Part shown: one piece after another, positions 18,068 through 27,372 of the stretch
Position numbering within the stretch: position 1 is the stretch's first letter
How the letters are laid out: each line of letters starts with the position of its first letter
Notes under the pieces: model-generated
Seen by the model: the letters and a program-made list of their open reading frames with translations, nothing else
Database searches by the model: none
What the model was told of the DNA's origin: nothing
NCBI GenBank assembly: GCA_003250375.1
Contig: QKGR01000053.1
Span: forward strand, 1 to 37,669
Direction: 5' to 3'
From: Candidatus Shapirobacteria bacterium
GTDB lineage: Bacteria; Patescibacteriota; Microgenomatia; UBA12405
DNA: 37,669 nucleotides
Position numbers and translations under genes: made by a program

Positions 18068-19089
18068 AACAATTGGACAATATCGCCTTGTTTTAGACCG
18101 CTAATAATTTCAACCTCTTTGGCATCTGTGAAACCAGTTTCAACTTGTGTCTTTTGGATTTGATTATTGAGAACAAGGTTGACATATGAGAAGCCAGAGT
18201 CTCGATAAACGGCCTGGTTGGGAACAATAAGGATATTGTTCTGTTGTTTGGTGGTGAAAATAATTTGACCACTCATACCGTCGAGTAAATTATATGAAAG
18301 AGGATCGGTGATAGTAGCCTTAATTTTGTAGGTAGCAAGACCATTGGTGTCGATACTAGCTAAATTGGAAATAAAATCTGTTTGAGCGGGAAAGGTGACA
18401 TTGGGAATAGAATCGATTTTTACCGAAACTTGTTGGTCGGAATTAATTTTGAGAACTTCAGTATCCTCAGCCATGGCTTCGAAATAGATGGAACCAGGAG
18501 TGGTAATTGTAAGGACAGGAGTGGAGCTTTGAGTGTTGGTAGTTTCAGCTTCTTTAATATTTATAGCAGAAACAAGACCCTCGATTGGGGCATATAGATA
18601 GGATTCTTTGAGGGCAATATTTCTTAGATCGACATCGAACACGGCCTTGTCGAGATTGTACTGATTGTTGTCCAAAGCACGACGAATAGTGTCGGTAATG
18701 ATTTCGTCGGCGTAGGTAACTTGGGAAGTTTGGTCGAAATTATTACGAGCGATCATGTAGTCCTTGAGAGTGCGGTCGAGATTTTTTTGAACATCTTGAG
18801 TGTCCAAAGCGATTAGAAGCTGACCTTTCTTTACTAATTGTCCTTCTTTGACAGCTATTTTGGAAACTTTTCCGTTGACAGTGAATTTGAGGTCACGACG
18901 ATCGATGGAAGTGGAACCATCGATAGCAAATGCAATCTTGAGATCGCCACGTCTAACCGTGGCAGTTTGAAGTTCTGATGTGTTGGAAGTGGAGCGAGAC
19001 TGACGGAAATAGAAGTATGGTGGAATTGATAAAATAATCAAAATGGTGATAATAACGGCAACTTTTATTTTCATATTATTCCGAAACAC
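18064..19089 (-). CDS. Periplasmic adaptor / membrane fusion protein, MacA/HlyD-like
   Basis: N-terminal TM, lipoyl/barrel-sandwich hybrid pattern (VNGKVSKIAVKEGQLVKKGQLLIALD; YAPIEGLVSAINIKEAE). Confidence 0.88.
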   Translation of the reverse strand: MFRNNMKIKVAVIITILIILSIPPYFYFRQSRSTSNTSELQTATVRRGDLKIAFAIDGSTSIDRRDLKFTVNGKVSKIAVKEGQLVKKGQLLIALDTQDVQKNLDRTLKDYMIARNNFDQTSQVTYADEIITDTIRRALDNNQYNLDKAVFDVDLRNIALKESYLYAPIEGLVSAINIKEAETTNTQSSTPVLTITTPGSIYFEAMAEDTEVLKINSDQQVSVKIDSIPNVTFPAQTDFISNLASIDTNGLATYKIKATITDPLSYNLLDGMSGQIIFTTKQQNNILIVPNQAVYRDSGFSYVNLVLNNQIQKTQVETGFTDAKEVEIISGLKQGDIVQLL

Positions 19090-19543
19090 CTTTAACTTTG
19101 ACCACTTCTATTGATGAGTTGGATTGCCAAATGGAAAGATAAACACCTTTTCTAATTTCGGATAGGACAGATTTTAGATTGGAACCGGAGGCATCCCCAG
19201 AACCTTTTAAGATGAGAGTGCCAACAGGAATAGTAATATTGAGGTTTTGCTTTTCAACATTACTTGATTCGGAAAGTTTTAGAGCTTGGCGTTCTTCTTG
19301 AGTTAGTTGCTGGCGACGAGCTTTTTCTTCGTCGGTGATTTGTTTTAGTCCTAGTTCATTGGCGATAGTAAGTTGATTACCTTCAATACTGATGACATAA
19401 CCGTTTATCTCAGCTTGACGCTCGGGTGTTGTTAGTGAGGATTCGGAGACTGACGATGAACTATTTTGGGTAGGGCGAAAAAAATACCAAGAAGCAACGA
19501 GAACGACCGGAATGAGAATAATTAGAGGAATTAGTTTTTTCAT
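19076..19543 (-). CDS. Exported protein of unknown function, first gene of the MacA/MacB-like operon
   Basis: N-terminal TM; VISIEGNQLTIANELG OB-like core; overlaps the adaptor gene by 14 nt. Confidence 0.7.
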   Translation of the reverse strand: MKKLIPLIILIPVVLVASWYFFRPTQNSSSSVSESSLTTPERQAEINGYVISIEGNQLTIANELGLKQITDEEKARRQQLTQEERQALKLSESSNVEKQNLNITIPVGTLILKGSGDASGSNLKSVLSEIRKGVYLSIWQSNSSIEVVKVKGVSE

Positions 19544-19655
19544 ATATTAATAATACCAATGATGCTTAGTTTTTCTTTCAAAATATAAATGAGCAATTTG
19601 AAGTTGGATAAATCAGTAAAAGGGACATGTGGCATATGGTAGAATTTATTCGGAA

Positions 19656-20273
19656 ATGAAGACTATTTATTTTGTACGACACGGGGTAACAAATCAGGGT
19701 GAGAGTAATTTTAACCAGATGGATAATGAGCCATTGAGTGAAAAAGGGAGACAACAGGCCAAAGCTATAGGGAAGAGATTTGAGAGTATCAAAATAGATA
19801 AGGTAGTGACTAGTCCAATGGAGAGAGCAATGGAAACAGCCAAAGAAATTGCGACTGAGATTGAAATTAGTCCATTGTTTGCGGAAATAAGAAAACCGAA
19901 AAATTTAATTGGGAGATCGAAAGATGAGCCTGAAGTAGGAGAAATATTGGGAAAAATTGAGGAAATGATTTTGAAGGACCCGGGCTGGCACTATGATGAT
20001 GAGGAGAATTTTTTTGATGTAAAAGACAGAGGATTGGAGGCTTTGGAATATTTGGAAAATTTGGATGAAGAAAATGTGGTGGTAGTGGCTCATGCAAGGA
20101 TGATTACGATACTGGTAGGACTAATGATGTTTGGGAAAGAATTTTCTCCTGAATTACTGGTAAAATTTAAAAGCTTTTTTAGGATGGGAAATACCGGGAT
20201 AACAGTGTGTAATTTAAATGAAGGTAAATGGAAATTGTTCTGCTGGAACGATCGAAGCCACTGGATGGAATAG
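19656..20273 (+). CDS. Histidine phosphatase family protein
   Basis: MKTIYFVRHGVTNQGE RHG motif; second His in VVVVAHARMI; ATG at 19656. Confidence 0.88.
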   Translation: MKTIYFVRHGVTNQGESNFNQMDNEPLSEKGRQQAKAIGKRFESIKIDKVVTSPMERAMETAKEIATEIEISPLFAEIRKPKNLIGRSKDEPEVGEILGKIEEMILKDPGWHYDDEENFFDVKDRGLEALEYLENLDEENVVVVAHARMITILVGLMMFGKEFSPELLVKFKSFFRMGNTGITVCNLNEGKWKLFCWNDRSHWME

Positions 20274-20296
20274 AACTGGTATGATTAATTTATAAA

Positions 20297-20887
20297 ATGA
20301 GAAAACTGGGAATATTGATTACGGTATTGGTGGTGATAAATATTTTGGTGATGGATGTGGTGCTGGTGAATTTGTGGAACAGACCAAATCAGATTGAGAC
20401 GAAGACAATTGTGGAAACAAAAATAATTAGTCAGGAGACGAATACAAGCCCGACGCCTTCAATTAAAGTTAGCCCTACAAAGAAAATGGAGGTTGACTCC
20501 CCTATTTTGTCGAAGACAAAAAGTGTGGCAGTAGTTCCGATTCCAGGAAGCGGGGAGACAAAGGAAAATAATTGGACGAATGTGTATGGATCGGAATTTT
20601 ATTTTGATAGCGAGGATTATCCGGGGATGAGCGAGGCCTATTGGGAGGCAAATTTGAAATTGTTTAATGGAAACGGAAAGGCGTTTGCTAGGTTGTTTGA
20701 TATTACGGCGGGGATTGAAGTATGGGGAAGTGAAATTTATAGTGAAAGCCAAAATTATGAGGCGGTAAAATCGGGAAAAATTAGCCTAAGACCAGGAAAT
20801 AGACTCTACCGGGTACAACTAAAAAGCCTGACGGCCGATACGACGGTGTATAACTTTGGAACAATAAAAATAGTGTCGCTAAACTAA
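20297..20887 (+). CDS. Exported/anchored protein of unknown function
   Basis: N-terminal TM, Pro/Thr/Ser linker, C-terminal beta-rich domain. Confidence 0.65.
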   Translation: MRKLGILITVLVVINILVMDVVLVNLWNRPNQIETKTIVETKIISQETNTSPTPSIKVSPTKKMEVDSPILSKTKSVAVVPIPGSGETKENNWTNVYGSEFYFDSEDYPGMSEAYWEANLKLFNGNGKAFARLFDITAGIEVWGSEIYSESQNYEAVKSGKISLRPGNRLYRVQLKSLTADTTVYNFGTIKIVSLN

Positions 20888-21601
20888 CTATTGATTGGAT
20901 TGAGGGAAGAGCTTTAGAACCCAACCAAAAAGTCCGTTGACTTTGTTTTCTTTATCGATTTTATTTTGGAGAGAGGTGTTCTGATAGAGCATTAAATCGA
21001 TAGTAAGCTGGAGCTGTTCAAGCTCGGATTTGTTTTTGGTTTGAGTTTTGAGCTGTTCGAGCTGTTGGATAGTTTGTTGATTTTGTTCAATTTTCTGCTC
21101 AAGAGACTTGGTGACTTTTTTGTCGGAACCAAGAAGAGCTTTGACTAAGGAGCTTCGAGAATTGAGAGCATCAAAATCAGTTTTGATTTGAGATTGAAGC
21201 TGGGAATGAGCTTGAGCAATATCACTAACTTGCTGACCAATGCCACCCTTGGCACCAACAGTGTCGATGAGTTCTTGGACTTGAGTGGACACTTTGGAGA
21301 AACTTTCGGTGACAGCTTGATTTAGTTGCTCTGATTCTTGAGTTTGAACTGAAAGCTGTTGTTCTTCGCCCTGATTCTGGGTTTTAACTTGATTTTGATT
21401 CTCAACTTGAGAGCCTGAAGGAGAGGTGGAAGTGGCAGGGCTGCTTTTGGGGGCAGTAGTGGACTTAGGGGCAGTGGTGGCCTGGACTTGGCTTGAAGGT
21501 TGCTGTTGGGAGGCGGGCTGAGATGTGGCTTGATCGGATTTGGCGGAGACAGGAAGAGCAATTAATAAAAAGAGAAAAGAGAGAACGAGGTATTTTTTCA
21601 T
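20888..21601 (-). CDS. Exported Gln-rich coiled-coil protein
   Basis: Signal peptide MKKYLVLSFLFLLIALPVSA, low-complexity S/T/Q/P segment, long coiled coil. Confidence 0.7.
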   Translation of the reverse strand: MKKYLVLSFLFLLIALPVSAKSDQATSQPASQQQPSSQVQATTAPKSTTAPKSSPATSTSPSGSQVENQNQVKTQNQGEEQQLSVQTQESEQLNQAVTESFSKVSTQVQELIDTVGAKGGIGQQVSDIAQAHSQLQSQIKTDFDALNSRSSLVKALLGSDKKVTKSLEQKIEQNQQTIQQLEQLKTQTKNKSELEQLQLTIDLMLYQNTSLQNKIDKENKVNGLFGWVLKLFPQSNQ

Positions 21602-21730
21602 TTTCGAGGTTGGGTGAACAAATAATTAGTTGGTAATAAAATATTACACCCAGAAAGCGTAAGGTCAAAATTTATGGGATATGCCAAGAGACTTCAGTTT
21701 GTTTTCAGGATTAATTTATAAATTAAATTA

Positions 21731-21796
21731 ATGAAAGACAAAATTGTATTACTATTGGTAACAATGGCTTACTGCGGGGTAATGATAGCAATGTAG
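21731..21796 (+). CDS. Candidate 21-aa hydrophobic small protein
   Basis: ATG...TAG encodes MKDKIVLLLVTMAYCGVMIAM; TATAAA 9 nt upstream. Confidence 0.3.
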   Translation: MKDKIVLLLVTMAYCGVMIAM

Positions 21797-21816
21797 TAAT
21801 AGTGTAGAATTAATTA

Positions 21817-22296
21817 ATGAAAGAAAGTAATCAAAATAACGAATGGATGAAATATGTTGAGCAAATTGAGACTAGTCTTGAGGAAATTTTTGGGAAGAAA
21901 GCGCCAGAAATGCCCAAAAAAGCGAAAGAAGTAATTGTGGAAATTAGTCCATACTTGGTGGTACTAATGCTGCTTCTTAGCTTGCCGGGAATATTGGCAT
22001 TATTTGGAATCGGTACATATATGACATCCTGGATGCATATGGGGTATGGATTTGGAAATATATTTAGATTTAATGTTTTGATTAATTTGGTGGTGAGCGG
22101 AGTGGTAGTAGTGATGACTTTGATGGCAGTGCCAGGAATGTTTAAAAAAGAAAAGAGGGCCTGGAAATTGATGTTCTGGCTAAGCTTAGTGTCGGCAGTA
22201 GGAGCATTGTTAAGATTGGATTTGGGTTCGCTGATAATAGGCTCAGCTTTAAGTTGGTATGTGCTGTTCCAAATAAAAAGCTACTATAAGAACTGA
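21817..22296 (+). CDS. Membrane protein of unknown function
   Basis: 159 aa with several TM helices; TAGAAT 6 nt before the ATG. Confidence 0.65.
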   Translation: MKESNQNNEWMKYVEQIETSLEEIFGKKAPEMPKKAKEVIVEISPYLVVLMLLLSLPGILALFGIGTYMTSWMHMGYGFGNIFRFNVLINLVVSGVVVVMTLMAVPGMFKKEKRAWKLMFWLSLVSAVGALLRLDLGSLIIGSALSWYVLFQIKSYYKN

Positions 22297-22327
22297 CGAA
22301 GGTTTTTTTGACTGATAAAATTATTGG

Positions 22328-22858
22328 GTGAGCGGAAATGTAATTGACGATTCTGTGTATGAGTGGATTTTGGGAATTAGAAATCCAGTATTGACGGAAA
22401 TATTTAGAGTAATTACACATTTGGGTGATTGGAAAACAATACTGGTACTTGGACTGGTGTGGGCTGGTTTTATGACATTTTGGGGAGAAAAAAAGAAGGC
22501 GATAAGCTTGGTACTAATCTATGTGGTAGCAATTGGAGTGAATGAAATTTTGAAAGCGATGATTGGAAGAGGAAGACCACCGATTGAGGAAGCGTTGGTA
22601 CTGGCAAGCAGAAATTCATTTCCGAGTGGACATGCTGTGTTTTCGGTTTTCTTTTTTGGAAGACTGATTGATTATTGGGAGGAGAAAGTTAAAAGCAAAT
22701 ATAAAGTTGTTTTGAAGATATTAGGGGCAGGACTAATAATGGGAATAATTTTTTCGAGATTATATTTGGGAGTGCATTGGTTGAGCGATGTGGTGGGAGG
22801 AGCAATGTTGGGGCTAATTTGGTTTTGGATGTCGAAAAAGGTGGCAGAAACGGACTAA
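22328..22858 (+). CDS. PAP2 family phosphatase
   Basis: KAMIGRGRPP, SFPSGHAVFSVFF and SRLYLGVHWLSDVVGG are the three PAP2 motifs. Confidence 0.92.
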   Translation: MSGNVIDDSVYEWILGIRNPVLTEIFRVITHLGDWKTILVLGLVWAGFMTFWGEKKKAISLVLIYVVAIGVNEILKAMIGRGRPPIEEALVLASRNSFPSGHAVFSVFFFGRLIDYWEEKVKSKYKVVLKILGAGLIMGIIFSRLYLGVHWLSDVVGGAMLGLIWFWMSKKVAETD

Positions 22859-22911
22859 AATGAAATTGAATATTGTATTGCTGTTGGGAAAAGAATAGAA
22901 TATTATTTCCA

Positions 22912-24654
22912 ATGAAACAAATTATTAAGTTTTACCAATTTTTGGGGAAATATAAGGGCCGGATGGCGGTCTTTTTGCTGGTGGGTTCGATTGGGATGGC
23001 ATTGGAAACAATTAGGCCTTATTGGCTAAAAGAAATATTGGACGCAACCGGAAGCGGAGACAGAGAAAAAACATTGGTATTTTTTGGATTATTTGGAGTG
23101 TCGGTGGTGATTGCCAACTGGATTAATTCATTGTCGTATTATTTGGGAGATAAGGTACTAATTCCCCTATCGAGAGAAATTCGAGAAACTGTATTTGAAA
23201 AGATAATGGAGCTTGATTTTGCCTACCATGTGGATAAAAATACCGGGTCGCTGATTAGCGCCTTCCGAAGAGGTGATGGGTCGGTGTACAGTATTTTTGA
23301 CAGTATTCACCATGAATTATTTAGAGTGGTAGTGAGCTTGGTGATTACTTTGTGGTTTTTGTTTAGCGCTTCGGCAGAAATGGGATGGCTGATGATTGTG
23401 GTGTTTGTGGTGAATTTGGCAATTATTTGGTGGTTGGTGAAAATGAATTTGGGAGCCAGAAAGGAATTTAATGATTCGGAAGACGCAGTAGCTGGAGTGA
23501 TTGCCGATGGAATGATTAATTATGAGACAGTGAAATTTTTTGCGGCAGAAAGAAAGGAAAGAAGAAGATTGTCGGAAAAATTTGATGTGTGGTCGGTGAA
23601 ATTCTGGAGATTTGCCAATTCATTTAGAGTAATGGATATTGTGATTAGCAGCTGCGCAGGCGGCGGGATGTTGGTAATTTTGTGGTTGGCAATTGAGAAA
23701 GTAGGAAAAGGATTTGAAGTGAATGATTTGGTGATGATTTCGGGATTTATTTTGGGATTCTATTGGCAATTTTTTAATCTGTTTTTCAGAATAAGGGATA
23801 TTGCTAAAAACTTGACTGATATGGAGAAATATTTTGGAATTTTGGACAACGAAACTCAAGTGAAAGATCCGAAAAAAGAAGCTAAGCTTGGGAAAGTGCG
23901 CGGAGAAATTCGCTTGGAAAATATTGGATTTAAATATCCAAAAAATAGAGACAAAATTTTGGATGGAATTAATTTGGTAATTAAACCAGGAGAAAAGATT
24001 GCTTTTGTGGGGCGATCGGGAGCAGGTAAGACAACTTTAACCAAACTATTGTTGAGATTTTATGATCCGAGCGCGGGAGTGGTAAAACTTGATGGGGTTG
24101 ATATTCGAAAAATTAAGAAAAGTACCTTGAGATCGTATGTGGGAGTGGTGCCACAAGAACCAATTATGTTTAACAATACAATTAAATTTAATTTGGCATA
24201 TGGAAATGATGGAGCGGAAATGGCAGAAATTGAGGAAGCAGCAAGAAAGGCAAATATTTTGGAGTTTGTGGATCATTTGCCCGACGGCTGGGAGACTCAG
24301 GTGGGTGAAAGAGGAATTAAACTGTCGGGTGGCCAAAAACAAAGATTGGCAATTGCCAGAGCGCTGTTGGCCAAGCCAAAGATTTTAATTTTTGACGAAG
24401 CAACTTCTAACCTCGACTCGGAGTCGGAAAAGAAAATTCAGGCAGCTTTGGAAGAGGCCGGAAAAGACAGGACAGTAATTATTATTGCCCACAGATTTTC
24501 GACAATTAGGGAGGTAGATAGAATAGTGGTACTGTCGACTGGAGCAATTGCTGAGATGGGTAAACACGATGAATTGATCGAAATGAAGGGAATTTATGCA
24601 AAATTGTGGGAGCTGCAAGCCAAGGGCAAGGCGGTGGATGAAATGATTGTGTAA
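22912..24654 (+). CDS. ABC transporter ATP-binding/permease protein, exporter half-transporter
   Basis: N-terminal TM domain; VGRSGAGKTTLTKLLLRFYDP, LSGGQKQRLAIARALL, LIFDEATSNLDSESE. Confidence 0.93.
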   Translation: MKQIIKFYQFLGKYKGRMAVFLLVGSIGMALETIRPYWLKEILDATGSGDREKTLVFFGLFGVSVVIANWINSLSYYLGDKVLIPLSREIRETVFEKIMELDFAYHVDKNTGSLISAFRRGDGSVYSIFDSIHHELFRVVVSLVITLWFLFSASAEMGWLMIVVFVVNLAIIWWLVKMNLGARKEFNDSEDAVAGVIADGMINYETVKFFAAERKERRRLSEKFDVWSVKFWRFANSFRVMDIVISSCAGGGMLVILWLAIEKVGKGFEVNDLVMISGFILGFYWQFFNLFFRIRDIAKNLTDMEKYFGILDNETQVKDPKKEAKLGKVRGEIRLENIGFKYPKNRDKILDGINLVIKPGEKIAFVGRSGAGKTTLTKLLLRFYDPSAGVVKLDGVDIRKIKKSTLRSYVGVVPQEPIMFNNTIKFNLAYGNDGAEMAEIEEAARKANILEFVDHLPDGWETQVGERGIKLSGGQKQRLAIARALLAKPKILIFDEATSNLDSESEKKIQAALEEAGKDRTVIIIAHRFSTIREVDRIVVLSTGAIAEMGKHDELIEMKGIYAKLWELQAKGKAVDEMIV

Positions 24655-24700
24655 TTTGAATGGAAGCTTGGGAATTATTTTTTGATACAATGATAGATGT

Positions 24701-26167
24701 ATGATTCTAGTGAGAGATTTATCTTACAATTATGGGCTAGAGCCGATTTTTAAGTCGGCTAGTTTTACGGTGACTTTTGGAAGTAAGGTAGGATTGGTGG
24801 GAACAAACGGATCGGGAAAATCGACTTTGTTTAGAATATTGGCAGGAGAAATTGATGAAGACCAAGGAAGGATTGAAATATCGGGAAAGGTAATTCTGGT
24901 ACCACAGGAAGTGAAGCAGGATGAAGAAATGGAGAATGCCAAGACTATTCGGGAATATTTAAATAGTAGAGGCGGTAAAAAAGAAGATTATGAGATGCGA
25001 AGAATTATGGCCGGACTTGATTTGGATGTATTTGACTTGGAGCATTCGCCCAAGGAAATGTCGGGGGGACAAAAAACCAGATTGGCAATTGCCAGAGGCT
25101 TGATTTCTGAACCAAATATTCTACTGTTGGATGAACCAACAAACTTTTTGGATGCTAAGGGAAAAAACTGGGTGATGCAGTATGTGGGAAAATGCAAAAA
25201 TACAGTGATTGTGGTGTCGCATGATTTGGATTTGTTGGATAAGGATATTGATAAGGTGCTGTTTATTAATAAAAATGAGAAAAGTATTGAAGAATACAAT
25301 GGAAATTATTCGGCATTTGTACGACAGAAGGAAGAAGAGGAAGCGCTGCAAATAAAAAATGTGTCGGAGCAGAAGAAGAAAATAACAGCAATGAAAAAGG
25401 GTTATACCAAAATTTCGAACGCAACATCGGAAAAAGGTGTGAGGCAAAAACTTCAATTAAAAAGAAGAATTGAAGCGATGGAAGAAAAATTGCCGTCGAT
25501 GCCAATTGAGGCAAAGAAAATTCGAGTTAAACTACCGGAACCAGATTGGATTGGTGAAATTCCTTTGATGATGGAGCATATTTGTAAATCGTACGGGAAA
25601 AAGAAGGTACTGGAAGAGGTAAATTTTGATATTAAGAGAGGAGAAAGAATTGCTTTGGTGGGAGAAAACGGAGCGGGAAAATCGACTTTAATTAAAATTA
25701 TTATGGGGATGGTTGAGGCAGACTCGGGAGAAATAATTAGCGACGAGAAATTAAAGATTGGCTACTATTCACAAGAATTTGAAACGTTTGATTATAATAA
25801 AACTTTGATTGAAACCTTAAAAGAAAAATGCGATATTGGTGAGACGGAATTGAGATCGCAGTTGGGGCGATTTTTGTTTTCGGGAGACAAGGTATTTCAG
25901 AGAGTGGGATCCTTGTCGGGAGGAGAAAAAACCAGACTGGCAATTGCCTTACTGTTGGTGCAAAAATTTAATCTACTAATTCTTGATGAGCCGACGACCT
26001 ATTTGGATGTAATGTCGCAAAGACTGATTCTGGAGGCATTGAAAATGTATAAAGGGGCGATGATTGTGGTGTCCCATACACCGGAGTTTGTGGAAGAATT
26101 AAATCCGGAAAGGAAGTTCTTGTTACCTGAAAATAAGATGATACTATCGGGGAAAGTGAAGATATAA
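24701..26167 (+). CDS. ABC-F family ATP-binding protein
   Basis: Two ABC domains without TM (MSGGQKTRLAIARGL/LLLDEPTNFLD; LSGGEKTRLAIALLL/LILDEPTTYLD) with a charged linker. Confidence 0.93.
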   Translation: MILVRDLSYNYGLEPIFKSASFTVTFGSKVGLVGTNGSGKSTLFRILAGEIDEDQGRIEISGKVILVPQEVKQDEEMENAKTIREYLNSRGGKKEDYEMRRIMAGLDLDVFDLEHSPKEMSGGQKTRLAIARGLISEPNILLLDEPTNFLDAKGKNWVMQYVGKCKNTVIVVSHDLDLLDKDIDKVLFINKNEKSIEEYNGNYSAFVRQKEEEEALQIKNVSEQKKKITAMKKGYTKISNATSEKGVRQKLQLKRRIEAMEEKLPSMPIEAKKIRVKLPEPDWIGEIPLMMEHICKSYGKKKVLEEVNFDIKRGERIALVGENGAGKSTLIKIIMGMVEADSGEIISDEKLKIGYYSQEFETFDYNKTLIETLKEKCDIGETELRSQLGRFLFSGDKVFQRVGSLSGGEKTRLAIALLLVQKFNLLILDEPTTYLDVMSQRLILEALKMYKGAMIVVSHTPEFVEELNPERKFLLPENKMILSGKVKI

Positions 26168-26177
26168 GGGTAAGTAC

Positions 26178-26208
26178 TTGACACCCCCCGGGGGTGTGTG
26201 ATTAAATA
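26178..26208 (+). promoter_or_regulatory. Promoter with embedded CsoR/CstR-type operator
   Basis: TTGACA (26178-26183); inverted repeat ACACCCCC-C-GGGGGTGT (26181-26197); candidate -10 TAAATA (26203-26208), 6 nt before ATG 26215. Confidence 0.75.
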
Positions 26209-26214
26209 TAGAGG

Positions 26215-26454
26215 ATGAAGACATTAGATCAAAGGCTTAATAATATAATCGGCCAATTAGAAGGAGTAAGAAAAATGGTCGAAGCCGACAACAACTGTAT
26301 TGATATATTAACCCAACTAAAGGCGATAAAATCGGCGATTGGTGGGGTGATGAATATGGTAGTAGATGACCAGATCGAAAATTGTCTTCTTGACCTTGAC
26401 GAGAGTCAGAAAAAATTACTAATTAGAATAAAAGATTATGTCAAAACCAATTAA
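26215..26454 (+). CDS. Metal-sensitive/thiol-sensing transcriptional repressor, CsoR/FrmR (DUF156) family, CstR-like
   Basis: LDQRLNNIIGQLEGVRKMVEADNNCIDILTQLKAIKSAIGGVMNMVVDDQIENCLL; Cys28 and Cys57 present, Gln53 where CsoR has His. Confidence 0.88.
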   Translation: MKTLDQRLNNIIGQLEGVRKMVEADNNCIDILTQLKAIKSAIGGVMNMVVDDQIENCLLDLDESQKKLLIRIKDYVKTN

Positions 26455-26773
26455 TGCAAATTCTACAAATTTTGAAGAAGAAGTTTTAAAATCCGAAATA
26501 CCAGTTTTAGTGGACTTTTGGGCACCTTGGTGTACCCCCTGCCAAATGATGGCTCCAGTATTGGAAGAAGTAGCCAGCAGTATGGAAGGAAAAGTGAAGA
26601 TCGTGAAAGTCGACACTGAAGAACCTGGAAATCAGGAATTGGCTTGGAAATACCAAATTATGAGTATTCCAAACATGAAACTATTTTCGAAAGGGCAAAT
26701 CATTAAAGAATTCATTGGGTTCAGACCCAAGGAAATGTTGATGGATGAGCTTGGACAAGTATTGAGCGCGTAA
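26438..26773 (+). CDS. trxA: Thioredoxin
   Basis: VLVDFWAPWCTPCQMMAPVLEEVA active site (WCTPC) and YQIMSIPNMKLF cis-Pro region; overlaps the regulator gene by 17 nt. Confidence 0.92.
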   Translation: MSKPINANSTNFEEEVLKSEIPVLVDFWAPWCTPCQMMAPVLEEVASSMEGKVKIVKVDTEEPGNQELAWKYQIMSIPNMKLFSKGQIIKEFIGFRPKEMLMDELGQVLSA

Positions 26774-26788
26774 GCTTTAGAGTATAAT

Positions 26789-26820
26789 AGCAGGCATGAA
26801 ATTATTACTTCATGCCTGCT
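26789..26820 (+). promoter_or_regulatory. Start-codon-embedding hairpin of queH
   Basis: AGCAGGCATGAA-attattac-TTCATGCCTGCT; 12-bp perfect inverted repeat with ATG 26796 in the left arm. Confidence 0.7.
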
Positions 26821-27329
26821 GTGCTGATTGCACAATAAAATTCTTGGCAGCCAAAGAAGACTTGGAAGTGGAGGTGTATTATTACAATCCAAATATACAT
26901 CCGAGAGCTGAGTATTTGTCGAGATTAAAGGCAATGCAGAAGATTTGTGGTGAGGCTGGTGTAAAACTAATTGTGGCAGACTGGAGCCCGAAAGAATATT
27001 TTGAGGCTCAGAATAGGAAGGGGAATGATAGTAGGGATAAGAAAACAAGATGTCCAAGATGCTGGCAATTGAGATTGGGTAAAACAGCCAAAATAGCAGC
27101 GGAAAATAAGTATGACTATTTCTCCTCTACTCTGGTGAGCTCTGAATATCAGGATAAAGAAACTATTGAAAAAATTGCACAAGAAGAGGCTAAAAAGAAT
27201 GGAATTGAATTTTGGAGGCCGGAAAATGTTGATTGCAAAATGGAGACAAAAGGATTCTACAAACAGTTCTTTTGTGGATGCGTATATTCGCTTCAAGAGA
27301 GAATGGAAGAGAAATATTTGGAAGAGTAA
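26796..27329 (+). CDS. queH: Epoxyqueuosine reductase QueH
   Basis: LLHACCADCT, YYYNPNIHPRAEY, RCPRCWQLRL, FSSTLVSSEYQD and FYKQFFCGCVYS motifs. Confidence 0.9.
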   Translation: MKLLLHACCADCTIKFLAAKEDLEVEVYYYNPNIHPRAEYLSRLKAMQKICGEAGVKLIVADWSPKEYFEAQNRKGNDSRDKKTRCPRCWQLRLGKTAKIAAENKYDYFSSTLVSSEYQDKETIEKIAQEEAKKNGIEFWRPENVDCKMETKGFYKQFFCGCVYSLQERMEEKYLEE

Positions 27330-27372
27330 TTAACCCCTTGCAGATACGTATATCGATGATATTATTTAGTTT

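Noticed and set aside
16197-19543. MacAB-like operon as a toxin/antibiotic export island
   Set aside because: No peptide precursor or resistance gene adjacent; generic export operon.
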